Assembly: GCF_014360585.1 (NCBI RefSeq) | Contig: NZ_JACIXG010000005.1 | Coordinates: 61,160-125,159 of the forward strand | Direction of reading: 5' to 3' | Origin: Nocardioides sp. | Lineage (GTDB): Bacteria > Actinomycetota > Actinomycetes > Propionibacteriales > Nocardioidaceae | DNA length: 64,000 nucleotides | In this document: one piece after another, positions 24,331 to 33,136 of the stretch | How positions within the stretch are numbered: position 1 is the first letter of the stretch | Layout of the letters: every line of letters begins with the position of its first letter | The notes under the pieces: model-generated | Told to the model about the DNA's origin: nothing | Databases searched by the model: none | Seen by the model: only the letters and a program-made list of their open reading frames with translations | Made by a program: the position numbers and the translations under genes

Positions 24331-25212
24331 TCAGGCTCCGTACACCTTCTCCGGCACCGGCGCCTGCGCGAGGAGCTTGCGCAGCGCCGGGCCGACGTCG
24401 GCGGCCTCCCACCGGGCGCCGGCGTCGGCCGAGGGGCCGTGGGCCCAGCCGTTCTCCACGGTGATCTCGGTCCCGTCGATCTCGATGACCCGGCCGGTGA
24501 TGTCACGGGCGTCCTCCGAGGCGAGCCAGGCGACGACGGGGCTGTTGTCCTCGGGGAGCGCCATCGCGGAGGTGTCGAAGGCACCCTCGGTCATCCGGGT
24601 CTTGGCGACGGGCGCGATCGCGTTGACCGTGACGCCATGACGAGCCATCTCGGCGGCGGCGACGAGCGTCAGCCCGGCGATCCCGGCCTTGGCGGCGGAG
24701 TAGGTGCCCTGCCCGATCGAGCCCTGCAGGCCCGCGCCGGAGGAGGTGTTGATGACCCGAGCGGCCCGCTGGCGGCCCTCCTTGGACTCCGCCCGCCAGT
24801 ACGCACCCGCGTGCCGCAGCGTCGCGAAGTGGCCCTTCAGGTGCACCCGGATCACCGCGTCCCACTCCTCCTCGGAGGTGTTGACGAGCATCCGGTCGCG
24901 TACGAATCCGGCGTTGTTCACGAGGATGTCCAGACCGCCGTACGCCTCGATGGCCTGTCGCACCATCGCCTCGGCAGCCGCGAAGTCAGCCACGTCGGCG
25001 GAGTTGGCAACCGCCTCCCCACCTGCGGAGACGATCTCCTCGACCACCTGCTCCGCGGGAGAGTCGCCGGTGCCCTCACCCGCCAGAGAGACGCCGAAGT
25101 CGTTGACGACGACCTTCGCGCCGTGGCGGGCGAGCTCGAGCGCGTGCGCCCGGCCGATGCCTCGCCCCGCTCCGGTGACGATCGCGATCCGGCCTTCGAG
25201 CAGTCGAGCCAT
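24331..25212 (-). CDS. Short-chain dehydrogenase of the KstR2 regulon (Rv3548c-like)
   Basis: The 293-residue SDR has the cofactor motif TGAGRGIGRAHALEL (residues 13-27), NNAG, and the active site Ser plus YSAAKAG (Tyr-x3-Lys), followed by VNAIAP. The C-terminal extension is typical of the longer SDRs near the steroid genes of mycobacteria. It diverges from echA20 across two KstR2 palindromes, the same layout as Rv3548c in M. tuberculosis. It probably oxidises a hydroxyl intermediate in HIP-CoA degradation; the exact step is not assigned. The start is ATG 25212. Confidence 0.78.
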   Translation of the reverse strand: MARLLEGRIAIVTGAGRGIGRAHALELARHGAKVVVNDFGVSLAGEGTGDSPAEQVVEEIVSAGGEAVANSADVADFAAAEAMVRQAIEAYGGLDILVNNAGFVRDRMLVNTSEEEWDAVIRVHLKGHFATLRHAGAYWRAESKEGRQRAARVINTSSGAGLQGSIGQGTYSAAKAGIAGLTLVAAAEMARHGVTVNAIAPVAKTRMTEGAFDTSAMALPEDNSPVVAWLASEDARDITGRVIEIDGTEITVENGWAHGPSADAGARWEAADVGPALRKLLAQAPVPEKVYGA

Positions 25213-25245
25213 GGTGGCGTCCCTTTCCAGTCTTGCGTTCAGAAA

Positions 25246-25280
25246 CCAAGCAACTGCTAGGCTACCAAGCAATCGCTAGG
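25246..25280. promoter_or_regulatory. Two KstR2 operators between the SDR gene and echA20
   Basis: CCAAGCAACTGCTAGG (25246-25261) and CCAAGCAATCGCTAGG (25265-25280) are near-perfect 16-bp palindromes with centres 19 bp apart, in the 81-bp divergent region. They match the known KstR2 motif (CAAG, 2 bp, CTTG type) in the left half, and their right halves read GCTAGG. Confidence 0.8.
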
Positions 25281-25293
25281 TTAGGAACGGTCC

Positions 25294-26037
25294 ATGGGCA
25301 TCTCCACCGAGGTCACCGACGAGCAGATCGCCGTCGTCACGATGAACCACCCACCGGTCAACGCGCTGCCGGTGAAAGGCTGGTTCGAGGTCGCCGACGC
25401 CGTCACGACCGCCGCCCACGACGGCGCCCGGGTCGTGATCATGCGCGCCGAGGGCAAGGGCTTCAACGCCGGCGTCGACATCAAGGAGATGCAGCAGATC
25501 GAGGGGTTCGAGGGCATCCTCGGCGCCAACCGCGGCTGCTACGCGGCCTTCAAGGCGATCTACGAGTGCCCCGTCCCCGTCATCGCCGCGGTCAACGGCT
25601 TCTGCCTCGGCGGCGGCGTCGGCCTGGTCGGCAACGCGGACACGATCGTGGCCAGCGACGACGCCTTCTTCGGCGTACCCGAGGTCGACCGCGGAGCCCT
25701 CGGCGCCGCCACCCACCTGAGCCGGCTGGTGCCACAGCACATGCTGCGTACGCTCTATTTCACCGCTCAGACCATCACCGCCCAGCGCCTCCACGAGCTC
25801 GGCTCCGTCCACGCCGTCGTCCCCCGCGAGGAGCTCGACGAGGCCGCCCTCGAGGTCGCGCGCCAGATCGCCGCCAAGGATCCGCGGGTCATCCGCGCCG
25901 CCAAGGCCGCGCTCAACGGCATCGACCCGGTCGACGTCAACGCCTCCTACCGCTTCGAGCAGGGCTTCACCTACGAGCTCAACCTCGCCGGCGTCGCCGA
26001 CGAGCGCCGCGACGCCTTCGTGAAGGAGGGGCGATGA
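25294..26037 (+). CDS. echA20: EchA20-like enoyl-CoA hydratase-family ring D hydrolase
   Basis: The 247-residue crotonase-fold protein starts MGISTEVTDEQIAVVTMNHP, with oxyanion segments FNAGVDIKEM and CLGGGVGLVGN. Length and context match EchA20 of M. tuberculosis, shown to open the last five-membered ring of a HIP-derived CoA thioester (HIEC-CoA to COCHEA-CoA). It begins a plus-strand unit under two KstR2 operators and overlaps ipdC by 4 bp (ATGA). AAGGAGGGG near its 3' end serves ipdC. Confidence 0.85.
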   Translation: MGISTEVTDEQIAVVTMNHPPVNALPVKGWFEVADAVTTAAHDGARVVIMRAEGKGFNAGVDIKEMQQIEGFEGILGANRGCYAAFKAIYECPVPVIAAVNGFCLGGGVGLVGNADTIVASDDAFFGVPEVDRGALGAATHLSRLVPQHMLRTLYFTAQTITAQRLHELGSVHAVVPREELDEAALEVARQIAAKDPRVIRAAKAALNGIDPVDVNASYRFEQGFTYELNLAGVADERRDAFVKEGR

Positions 26038-27104
26038 CCACCGCCCCCACCTTCCGTACGCCGCTGACCGAGCTCACCGGGGTCGACCACCCCATCGTCC
26101 AGACGGGGATGGGCTGGGTCGCCGGCCCGCGTCTCGTCTCGGCCACCGCCGAGGCGGGCGCGCTCGGCATCCTGGCCTCGGCCACGATGACCCTCGACCA
26201 GCTCGAGAAGGCGATCGTCGAGGTCAAGGGCCGGACCGACAAGCCTTTCGGCGTCAACCTCCGTGCCGACGCCTCCGATGCCCCGGACCGCTGCCGGCTT
26301 CTGATCGACCACGGCGTCAAGGTTGCGAGCTTCGCGCTGGCCCCCAAACCCGAACTCATCAGCAAGCTCAAGGAACACGACGTCGTCGTGATGCCGTCGA
26401 TCGGCGCGGCCAAGCACGCCAAGAAGGTGGCTGGCTGGGGTGCCGACATGGTGATGATCCAGGGCGGCGAGGGCGGCGGCCACACCGGCGCCGTCCCGAC
26501 CACCCTGCTCCTCCCGAGCGTCCTCGACGCCGTCGACATCCCGGTCGTCGCCGCGGGCGGCTTCTTCGACGGTCGCGGTCTCGCCGCCGCACTCTCCTAC
26601 GGCGCGGCCGGCATCGGCATGGGCACCCGGTTCCTGCTCACCGCCGACTCCGCGGTCCCGGAGGACGTACGCCGCCGCTATCTCGACTTCGGCCTCGACG
26701 GCACCGTCGTTACGACGAAGGCCGACGGCATGCCGCATCGTCTGCTCCGCACCGAGTTCATCGACACCTTGGAGAAGGAAGGGGCGACCGCGAAGCTGCT
26801 GCGGACCCTCAAGCGCACGCTCCAGTTCAAGGAGATGTCCGGTTCGAAGTGGTCGACGCTCTTCAAGGACGGTCGCGCGATGGTCCACGGCGGCGACCGG
26901 ACGTGGGCCGAGGTGGTCCTGGCCGCCAACACCCCCATGCTCCTCCGCGCCGGGCTCGTCGAGGGCGACACCAACGCCGGCATGCTCTCCAGCGGCCAGG
27001 TCGTCGGCCTCCTCGACGACCTCCCCACCTGCGAGGAGCTGGTCGACCGCATCGTCGCCCGGGCCGCCGACCGCCTCAAATATCTGGACGAGGCCCGAAT
27101 CTGA
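26034..27104 (+). CDS. ipdC: IpdC, flavin-dependent reductase of the nitronate-monooxygenase fold
   Basis: The 356-residue protein has the FMN-barrel segments HPIVQTGMGWVAGPRLVSAT, GEGGGHTGAVPT and VVAAGGFFDGRGLAAALSYG, then AAGIGMGTRF. In steroid degraders IpdC is a 5-hydroxy-HIC-CoA-type reductase needed for HIP breakdown. The gene is coupled to echA20 (ATGA overlap, ribosome site AAGGAGGGG). The order echA20-ipdC differs from mycobacteria, where ipdA and ipdB lie between. Confidence 0.85.
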   Translation: MTTAPTFRTPLTELTGVDHPIVQTGMGWVAGPRLVSATAEAGALGILASATMTLDQLEKAIVEVKGRTDKPFGVNLRADASDAPDRCRLLIDHGVKVASFALAPKPELISKLKEHDVVVMPSIGAAKHAKKVAGWGADMVMIQGGEGGGHTGAVPTTLLLPSVLDAVDIPVVAAGGFFDGRGLAAALSYGAAGIGMGTRFLLTADSAVPEDVRRRYLDFGLDGTVVTTKADGMPHRLLRTEFIDTLEKEGATAKLLRTLKRTLQFKEMSGSKWSTLFKDGRAMVHGGDRTWAEVVLAANTPMLLRAGLVEGDTNAGMLSSGQVVGLLDDLPTCEELVDRIVARAADRLKYLDEARI

Positions 27105-27120
27105 ACCTCAGGGTGGACCC

Positions 27121-27690
27121 ATGACGATCGAGGTTCGCGCGGCAGAGGTCTTCGACGACGTACGCACCCTTGTCGGCCCCAAACGCGACGACGCCAGCGT
27201 CTGCTGGTGCCTGAGCTACCGGATCCCCTCGACGGTCAACAACAAGATGCGCGGCCAGGAGCGCGGGGAGTTCGTCCGCGACCTGCTCGCCTCCGGGCCG
27301 CTCGGCGTGCTGGCCTACGAGGGCGACGAGCCGGTCGGCTGGGCCGCCGTCGCCCCGCGTGCGGACACCACCTTCGCCCGCAACCGGAAGATCCCCCACG
27401 TCGACGACCTGCCGGTCTGGTCGGTGTGGTGCATCCGCGTCCGGCCGGGCTACCGCGGCAAGGGCATCTCGCACGCGCTCATCGAAGGTGCCGTCGACTT
27501 CGCGCGCGACCGCGGCGCTCCGGCCATCGAGGCCTACCCGCTCGACAACCAGGGCGCCAAGGTCGACGTGACGATGGCGTACGCCGGGATCCGCAAGAAC
27601 TTCGAGGCCGCGGGCTTCACCTGGGCCGCCGACACCACCTCGGTCCTCGCGGGCCACCCCCGCATCCTGATGCGGCGCGACCTGAGCTGA
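27121..27690 (+). CDS. GNAT-family N-acetyltransferase
   Basis: The 189-residue protein has the acetyl-CoA-binding motif A IRVRPGYRGKGISHALIEGA (R-x-x-G-x-G type) near residues 102-121 and a conserved WCLSYR segment near the N terminus. The substrate is unknown. It begins 16 bp after ipdC on the same strand, so it may be cotranscribed with the KstR2-controlled unit, but nothing in it points to steroid chemistry. Confidence 0.75.
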   Translation: MTIEVRAAEVFDDVRTLVGPKRDDASVCWCLSYRIPSTVNNKMRGQERGEFVRDLLASGPLGVLAYEGDEPVGWAAVAPRADTTFARNRKIPHVDDLPVWSVWCIRVRPGYRGKGISHALIEGAVDFARDRGAPAIEAYPLDNQGAKVDVTMAYAGIRKNFEAAGFTWAADTTSVLAGHPRILMRRDLS

Positions 27691-27725
27691 GGCCCCGGTT
27701 GGCCCGGATCGGTACAGTGGACGTC

Positions 27726-28013
27726 GTGAAGGACGAGACGAGCCGCGTGCGCGTAGCGCTGGTCGCACTTTTCACGCTGATGCTCCCGGCGCTGCTGAGC
27801 GTCGACCTCGAGCACGCGGTGCTGACCATCGCGGTCTCGACCGCGCTCGCGGCGCTGGCGGTGGGAGCGCTCCACAACGCCGGATCGTTCGCCCTGGTCA
27901 GGGCACGTTCGACGGTCCGTCGGGACGTCTCCGACGGACCTCGTCATCTGGCTGCCCGGGTCACCGACCCGGTGTGCTCCCCGTGCCGCCCGCGCGCTCC
28001 TGAGCAGTTCTGA
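27726..28013 (+). CDS. Small membrane protein (DUF6412-like) next to a YidC paralogue
   Basis: The 95-residue protein starts at GTG 27726 (MKDETSRVRVALVALF). It has two hydrophobic stretches (ALVALFTLMLPALLSV and LTIAVSTALAALAVGALH) and a C-terminal tail DPVCSPCRPRAPEQF. Small proteins with a DP-x-x-x-x-x-RPRAPG tail regularly precede a second YidC-like gene in actinobacteria (DUF6412), the arrangement here. The tail carries a C-x-x-C pair. The function is unknown; an accessory role to the insertase is an inference from linkage. Confidence 0.65.
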   Translation: MKDETSRVRVALVALFTLMLPALLSVDLEHAVLTIAVSTALAALAVGALHNAGSFALVRARSTVRRDVSDGPRHLAARVTDPVCSPCRPRAPEQF

Positions 28014-28070
28014 CCGCTCGCCCACCGGCGAGCTCCGTCAGGCCTACCCACTCGTCTCAGGAGCACACCC

Positions 28071-28883
28071 ATGTCCGTTCTCGCCCCGCTGTCGCATGCC
28101 CTCGCGGCCGTCCTCGCTGGCGCCCACCACGTCCTCTCCGCCATCGGCCCCAACGCCAGCTGGCTGCTCGCCATCGCGGCCCTCGTGGTGCTGGTCCGGC
28201 TCGCCCTCCTGCCGCTCACGGTCCGCGGCGTACGCCACGCCCACGCCTCCGCCCGGGCCCGCCCACAGCTACAGTCGCTGACGAAGAAGTACACCAAGAA
28301 GAACTCCTCCGGCAGCCCGAGCCAGGCCGACGTGATGGCGATGATGGCGGAGCGGCGCAAGATCAACGAGGAGCACGGCGTACCCCGCTTCGCGATGCTC
28401 GCCGCTTTCGCTCAGCTGCCGATCTTCCTGGCGCTCTACCACCTGCTCTCCGACGTCAGCCGGGACACCGCGGTCGGCGCGATGAGCGACTCCCTGGTCG
28501 CCTCGCTCGGGGCGGCGACCTTCCTCGGCACGCCGCTGACCGGCCACGGCTACCTCTCCGGCGACACAGCCCATCTGGTCATCACCCTCGGCCTCGCCGC
28601 GACCGCCGCCCTGGTCAGCTATCTCAGCCAGCGGCTGTGGGTCCTGCCCAACATGGTCATGGCCGACATGCCCGAGACGATGGTGCGCGTCCAGGAGCTC
28701 ATGCCGGTCATCTCCGCCGCCGGCATGCTCCTCGCCGGCAGCAGCGTCCCCCTCGCCCTGCTGGTCTACTGGGTCATCAGCGGTCTGTGGACCGCCGGCC
28801 AGGCCGCGGTCATCCACCGCTGGTTCCCCACCCCCGGCTCCCCCGCCGCTGAGCGCCGAACGCTGAAACTGCAGCCGGCCTGA
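28071..28883 (+). CDS. YidC/Oxa1-family membrane protein insertase paralogue
   Basis: The 270-residue protein has the YidC core: a first helix LLAIAALVVLVRLALLPLTV with the in-membrane Arg, a cytoplasmic hairpin (RARPQLQSLTKKYTKK), FAQLPIFLALYHLL, and the paired helices ending VPLALLVYWVISGLWTAGQA. It lacks the long periplasmic domain and is shorter than housekeeping YidC, consistent with a second, specialised copy. It follows the DUF6412-like gene by 57 bp. Confidence 0.82.
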   Translation: MSVLAPLSHALAAVLAGAHHVLSAIGPNASWLLAIAALVVLVRLALLPLTVRGVRHAHASARARPQLQSLTKKYTKKNSSGSPSQADVMAMMAERRKINEEHGVPRFAMLAAFAQLPIFLALYHLLSDVSRDTAVGAMSDSLVASLGAATFLGTPLTGHGYLSGDTAHLVITLGLAATAALVSYLSQRLWVLPNMVMADMPETMVRVQELMPVISAAGMLLAGSSVPLALLVYWVISGLWTAGQAAVIHRWFPTPGSPAAERRTLKLQPA

Positions 28884-28901
28884 CCCAGCCGGCGCGGGAG
28901 C

Positions 28902-28943
28902 TGTGAAGCTGAGAGTGGTCTATAGGCCACGCTCAGCTTCACA
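28902..28943. terminator. Bidirectional hairpin between yidC-like and fadA6
   Basis: TGTGAAGCTGAG (28902-28913) pairs with CTCAGCTTCACA (28932-28943). After one A.G mismatch, GTGG/CCAC closes an 8-nt loop TCTATAGG. The two flanking genes converge, so it can stop transcription from either side. It has no U-tract. Confidence 0.65.
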
Positions 28944-28952
28944 ACCGCGAGA

Positions 28953-30101
28953 TCAGAGTCGCTCGATGATGGTGACGTTGGCCTGGCCGCCGCCCTCGCA
29001 CATGGTCTGCAGGCCGTAGCGCCCGCCGATGCGCTCGAGCTCGTTGAGGAGTGACGTCATCAGCCGGGCACCGGTGGCGCCGATGGGGTGGCCGAGGGCG
29101 ATGCCGCCGCCGTTCACGTTCACCTTCGAGTGCGGGACGTCGAGCTCCTTCATCCACGCCAGGACGACGGAGGCGAAGGCCTCGTTGCACTCGAAGAGAT
29201 CGATGTCCTCGATCGACAGGCCCGTCTTGGCCAGAGCGTGACGGGTCGCCTCGATCGGGCCGGTGAGCATCCAGACCGGGTCGTCGCCGCGTACGGAGAG
29301 GTGGTGGATGCGGGCGCGCGGGGTGAGGCCGTGGTCGCGGACGGCCGCCTCGGAGGCGACCAGCAGAGCCGAGGAGGCGTCGCAGATCTGCGAGGCGACG
29401 GCCGCGGTGATCCGGCCACCCGGAGCGAGCGGGTCGAGGCCGGCCATCTTCTCCAGCGAGGTCTCACGCGGGCACTGGTCGACGGCGAAGTCGCCCACCG
29501 GCACGATCTCCCGGTCGAACCGGCCCTCGGCGATCGCGGTCTTGGCGCGCTGATGGGAGGCGAGCGCATAGGCCTCCATCTCCTCGCGCGAGATGTCCCA
29601 CCTCTCCGCGATCATCTCGGCGGAGCGGAACTGGGAGATCTCCTGGTCGCCGTAGCGCTTCACCCAGCCGGGTGACTCGGCGAAGGGCGTCGTGTAGCCG
29701 TACTGAGCACCGACCAGCATCGCCGCCGAGATCGGGATCGCCGACATGTTCTGCAGTCCGCCCGCGACGACCAGGTCCTGCGTCCCGGACATCACCCCCT
29801 GAGCGGCGAAGTGGATCGCCTGCTGCGAGGAGCCGCACTGCCGGTCGATGGTCACGCCAGGTACGTGGTCAGGCAGCCCCGCCACCAGCCAAGCCGTCCG
29901 CGCGACGTCGCCTGCCTGCCCGCCGATGGTGTCGCAGCACCCCATGATCACGTCGTCGACGGCGCCCGGGTCGATCCCGGTGCGGTCGACGAGCGCGGCG
30001 AGCGAATGGGCGCCGAGGTCGGCCGGGTGGACGCCCGCCAGCGCTCCTCCGCGCTTCCCAACCGGCGTACGAACGGCGTCGATGATGAATGCCTCAGACA
30101 A
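28953..30101 (-). CDS. fadA6: FadA6, thiolase of HIP-CoA degradation
   Basis: The 382-residue thiolase has nucleophile Cys89 in TIDRQCGSSQQA, His in GGGIALGHPIGATG and the C-terminal Cys in QTMCEGGGQANV. The reading AVRTPVGKRGGALAGVHP and GDQEISQFRSAEMIAE follow FadA6 of M. tuberculosis (Rv3556c) closely by eye. The start is set at TTG 30101, which has AGGAG 8-9 nt upstream; a GTG at 30122 would place the ribosome site inside the coding region. It is the last gene of the minus-strand unit fadE30-ipdF-fadA6, but a degenerate repeat separates it from ipdF. Confidence 0.88.
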   Translation of the reverse strand: MSEAFIIDAVRTPVGKRGGALAGVHPADLGAHSLAALVDRTGIDPGAVDDVIMGCCDTIGGQAGDVARTAWLVAGLPDHVPGVTIDRQCGSSQQAIHFAAQGVMSGTQDLVVAGGLQNMSAIPISAAMLVGAQYGYTTPFAESPGWVKRYGDQEISQFRSAEMIAERWDISREEMEAYALASHQRAKTAIAEGRFDREIVPVGDFAVDQCPRETSLEKMAGLDPLAPGGRITAAVASQICDASSALLVASEAAVRDHGLTPRARIHHLSVRGDDPVWMLTGPIEATRHALAKTGLSIEDIDLFECNEAFASVVLAWMKELDVPHSKVNVNGGGIALGHPIGATGARLMTSLLNELERIGGRYGLQTMCEGGGQANVTIIERL

Positions 30102-30125
30102 TGTTCCTACTCCTTGACCCACGTC

Positions 30126-30225
30126 GGTCGAGCCGACGTCGTGAGGTACGAGCGACGTCGTGTCGAGACCAAGACGGTCCCTTCGGCGCTCGGTGGGGCT
30201 GTGTTGGTCTCGCCACGCTCGGCCA
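30126..30225. repeat. Degenerate composite palindromic repeat, copy E
   Basis: It contains GGTCGAGCC, then GTGTCGAGACCAAGACGGTC, then GTGTTGGTCTCG and CACGCTCGG, a worn version of the composite repeat. It occupies most of the gap between ipdF and fadA6 on the same strand, so here it sits inside a presumed operon. Confidence 0.65.
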
Positions 30226-30236
30226 TCGGGGTGCTG

Positions 30237-31031
30237 CTACGCATGCTGACTCGAGACGGAAAGCACCTCGCCGGTCATGTAGGACGAGTAGTCCGAGGCG
30301 AGGAAGACCATGACGTTGGCGACCTCCCACGGCTCGGCGGCGCGACCGAAGGCCTCGCGGCCCTTGAGCTCGACGAGCAGCTCGGGCGACGTCACCTTCT
30401 CCAGGAACGGGTGCATCGCCAGGGACGGCGAGACCGCGTTGACCCGGATGCCGTGCGGGGCGAGATCGGCGGCGGCCGAGCGGGTCAGAGCCATCACGCC
30501 GGCCTTCGCCGCGGCGTAGTGCGCCTGCCCTTCCTGCGCCCGCCACCCGATCACGGAGGCGTTGTTGACGATGACGCCGCGCTTGCCTGCCGCGACGAAC
30601 CGCTGCCCGACCGCGCGAACGCACCGGAACGTCCCTGTCAGCGTGATGTCGAGGACCTTGGACCACTGGTCGTCGGTCATCTCGAGCACCGACGCGGTCC
30701 CGCCGAGGCCGGCGTTGTTGATCATGACGTCGACCCCACCGAACGGCTCGGCCGCGTCGAGCAGCGCCTGGACCTGGTCCTCCTGCGTGACATCGCAGGT
30801 CACCGCCGTGATCCGATCCTCCCCGAACTCCTCGGCGAGCGCGTCGCGCGACTCCTTGAGCCGCCTCTCGTGAGTGTCGGAGACGACGACCGCCTTCGCG
30901 CCCTCCTCGAGCACCTTACGCACCACCGCCGCGCCGATCCCAGCACCGGCGGCAGCGGTCACCACGACGACGCGCCCTTCCAAGAGAGAGTGGCCCGGGA
31001 CGTACGCGGGGGCGGGCTGTTCTGGATTCAT
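30237..31031 (-). CDS. ipdF: IpdF, short-chain dehydrogenase of HIP degradation
   Basis: The 264-residue SDR has a glycine motif in the form TAAAGAGIGAAVVRKVL, then NNAGLGG, a catalytic Ser in NNASVIG, YAAAKAG (Tyr-x3-Lys) and RVNAVSPSLAMHP. It matches IpdF (Rv3559c), proposed to oxidise the 5-hydroxyl of HIP intermediates. ATG 31031 overlaps the fadE30 stop (ATGA), so the two are coupled, as in mycobacteria where ipdF and fadE30 are adjacent. Confidence 0.82.
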   Translation of the reverse strand: MNPEQPAPAYVPGHSLLEGRVVVVTAAAGAGIGAAVVRKVLEEGAKAVVVSDTHERRLKESRDALAEEFGEDRITAVTCDVTQEDQVQALLDAAEPFGGVDVMINNAGLGGTASVLEMTDDQWSKVLDITLTGTFRCVRAVGQRFVAAGKRGVIVNNASVIGWRAQEGQAHYAAAKAGVMALTRSAAADLAPHGIRVNAVSPSLAMHPFLEKVTSPELLVELKGREAFGRAAEPWEVANVMVFLASDYSSYMTGEVLSVSSQHA

Positions 31032-32206
31032 GCACGGGCCTCTCGTGGCAGGCCGAGCACGCGCTCGGCGATGATGTTCCGTTGGATCTCGTCCGAGCCG
31101 CCGTAGATCGTGTCGGCACGGGAGAAGAGGTAGAGCGACTGCAGCCGGTCGAGCGCGTAGTCCGCGCCGGTGGTCAGACCGGCGAGCCCGACGACGTCCA
31201 TCGCCAGGTCCCCGAGGTCGCGGTGCCAGCGGGCCCACAGCAGCTTGGAGACGCTCGCCTCGGGGCCCGAGGATCCGGAGTCGTACGCAGAGAGCGTCCG
31301 CAGCGCGTGCAGCCGGAGCACCTCCAGCCCGACGTGAGCCTGGGCGAGGCGCGAAGAGATGTCGGGGTCGTCGATGGTGCCGTTCGACCGGGCGGCCGCC
31401 TCGACCGACTCCAACTCGCGCGCGAACCCGACCTGCTGGCCGATCGTGGAGACCCCGCGCTCGAACCCGAGGGTCGCCATCGCGACCTTCCAGCCGTCGC
31501 CGGGCTCACCGACCACCAGGTCGGCCGCGGTCACGGCGCCGTCGAAGAAGACCTCGTTGAACTCGGAGGTGCCGGTCAGCTGCTGGATCGGCCGCACCTC
31601 GACGCCAGGCTGCTTCATCGGCACCAGCAGGTAGGACAGTCCGTGGTGCCGGGAGGACCCCGGCTCGGTCCGGCACACCACGAAGCACCAGTCGGAGAGG
31701 TGGGCGTTCGATGTCCACACCTTCTGGCCGTCCACCACCCACTGGTCGCCGTCCAGCCGGGCGCGGGTGCGCACCCCGGCGAGATCCGACCCGGCGCCGG
31801 GCTCGGAATAGCCCTGGCACCACAGCTCCTCCACGGCCACGATCTTCGGCAGGAACCGCTCCTTCTGAGCGTCGGTCCCATGGGCGATCAGGGTCGGCCC
31901 GAGCAGCTCCTCGCCGAGATGGTTGATCCGCACCGGGGCGTCCGCGCGGGCGTACTCCTCGTGGAAGATCACCTGCTGGAACAGCGGCAGGCCGCGCCCG
32001 CCGTGCTCCTCGGGCCAGCCCAGGCAGGTCCAGCCGTGCTCGGCGAGGTAGCGGTTCCACGCCAGCCGTCCCTCGTACGACTCGTGGTCGCGCCCGTTCC
32101 CACCGGTGCCGCGCAGCGCCTCCCACTCGCCGACCAGGTGATCGGCCAGCCACTCGCGCACCTCGGCACGGAACGCCTCGTCCTCGGCGGAGTAGGTCAG
32201 GTCCAT
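31028..32206 (-). CDS. fadE30: FadE30, acyl-CoA dehydrogenase for HIP-CoA
   Basis: The 392-residue ACAD starts MDLTYSAEDEAFRAEVREWL. FAD and substrate segments include CQGYSEPGAGSDLAGVRT and GQKVWTSNAHLSDWCFVVCR, with the C-terminal IYGGSDEIQRNIIAERVLGL. FadE30 acts on HIP-CoA, an early step after FadD3. The start at ATG 32206 leaves 18 bp to the KstR2 operator at 32225. It heads the minus-strand unit with ipdF and fadA6. Confidence 0.85.
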   Translation of the reverse strand: MDLTYSAEDEAFRAEVREWLADHLVGEWEALRGTGGNGRDHESYEGRLAWNRYLAEHGWTCLGWPEEHGGRGLPLFQQVIFHEEYARADAPVRINHLGEELLGPTLIAHGTDAQKERFLPKIVAVEELWCQGYSEPGAGSDLAGVRTRARLDGDQWVVDGQKVWTSNAHLSDWCFVVCRTEPGSSRHHGLSYLLVPMKQPGVEVRPIQQLTGTSEFNEVFFDGAVTAADLVVGEPGDGWKVAMATLGFERGVSTIGQQVGFARELESVEAAARSNGTIDDPDISSRLAQAHVGLEVLRLHALRTLSAYDSGSSGPEASVSKLLWARWHRDLGDLAMDVVGLAGLTTGADYALDRLQSLYLFSRADTIYGGSDEIQRNIIAERVLGLPREARA

Positions 32207-32224
32207 GCCGGACAACCTACCAAA

Positions 32225-32240
32225 CCAAGCACTTGTTTGG
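32225..32240. promoter_or_regulatory. KstR2 operator between fadE30 and the enoyl-CoA hydratase gene
   Basis: CCAAGCACTTGTTTGG is a near-palindrome in the 46-bp gap between two divergent start codons (32206 and 32253). It carries the classical CAAG/CTTG spacing half and must serve both promoters. Confidence 0.82.
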
Positions 32241-32252
32241 TAGCGTTGAAGC

Positions 32253-33098
32253 ATGAGCGCCACTCCCGCCGAGACCAGTGTCGTGACGTACGAGACCCAC
32301 GGACCCGTGGCGGTGGTCCGGCTGAACCGCCCCGAATACCGCAACGCCCAGAACTCGAAGGTGACCTACGCGCTCGACGCGGCCTTCACGCGGGCGACCA
32401 ACGATGACGAGATCAAGGTGATCGTCCTCGGCGGCAACGGCAAGCACTTCTGCGCCGGGCACGACATCGGCACCCCGGGCCGCGACATCGACGAGAGCTT
32501 CGAGCGCAAGGCCGTGATGTGGTGGGACCACGTCGGCAAGGAGGGCGTCGACTCCCGCTTCGCGCGCGAGTCCGAGGTCTACCTGGGCATGTGCCGCCGC
32601 TGGCGCGAGCTGCCGAAGCCGACGATCGCGATGGTGCAGGGCGCCTGCATCGCCGGCGGTCTGATGCTGGCCTGGTCCTGCGACTTCATCGTCGCCTCCG
32701 ACGACGCGTTCTTCTCCGACCCGGTGGTCAAGATGGGCATCCCCGGGGTCGAGTACTTCGCCCACCCATGGGTCACCAACCCCCGCGCCGCCAAGGAGAT
32801 GCTCTTCACCGGCGGCCGGTTCTCCGCCGAGCAGGCCGAGCGCTGGGGCATGGTCAACCATGTCGTACGCCGCGACGACCTCGAGTCCGAGACGCTTGCC
32901 CTCGCGGAGCGGATCGCCGAGATGCCGCGCCTGGGGCTCGCGCTGGCCAAGAAGGCGGTCAACCAGGCCGAGGACCTGATGGGGATGCGCGCCGGGATGG
33001 ACTCGGTCTTCGGCCTCCACCACGCCGCCCACGCCCACAACGCCGAGGTCGGTCAGGATTCGCTCGCTGGGATGAACGCGAGGTCGATGAAGTCGTGA
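32253..33098 (+). CDS. Enoyl-CoA hydratase/isomerase-family protein of the KstR2 regulon
   Basis: The 281-residue crotonase-fold protein has LNRPEYRNAQNSKVTYALDA, the oxyanion segments HFCAGHDIG and GACIAGGLMLAWSCDF, and FFSDPVVKMGIPGVEYFAHP. The long insert after GHDIG (residues about 70-100) is typical of a subgroup linked to CoA-ester degradation in actinobacteria. It starts a long plus-strand unit with fadE31-33 and ipdAB under KstR2. It may perform a hydration step after one of the FadE reactions. The assigned step is unknown. Confidence 0.78.
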   Translation: MSATPAETSVVTYETHGPVAVVRLNRPEYRNAQNSKVTYALDAAFTRATNDDEIKVIVLGGNGKHFCAGHDIGTPGRDIDESFERKAVMWWDHVGKEGVDSRFARESEVYLGMCRRWRELPKPTIAMVQGACIAGGLMLAWSCDFIVASDDAFFSDPVVKMGIPGVEYFAHPWVTNPRAAKEMLFTGGRFSAEQAERWGMVNHVVRRDDLESETLALAERIAEMPRLGLALAKKAVNQAEDLMGMRAGMDSVFGLHHAAHAHNAEVGQDSLAGMNARSMKS

Positions 33099-33136
33099 CG
33101 CTCGAAACCAGCCTGCTTCGGCCGACGCACGCCCCG

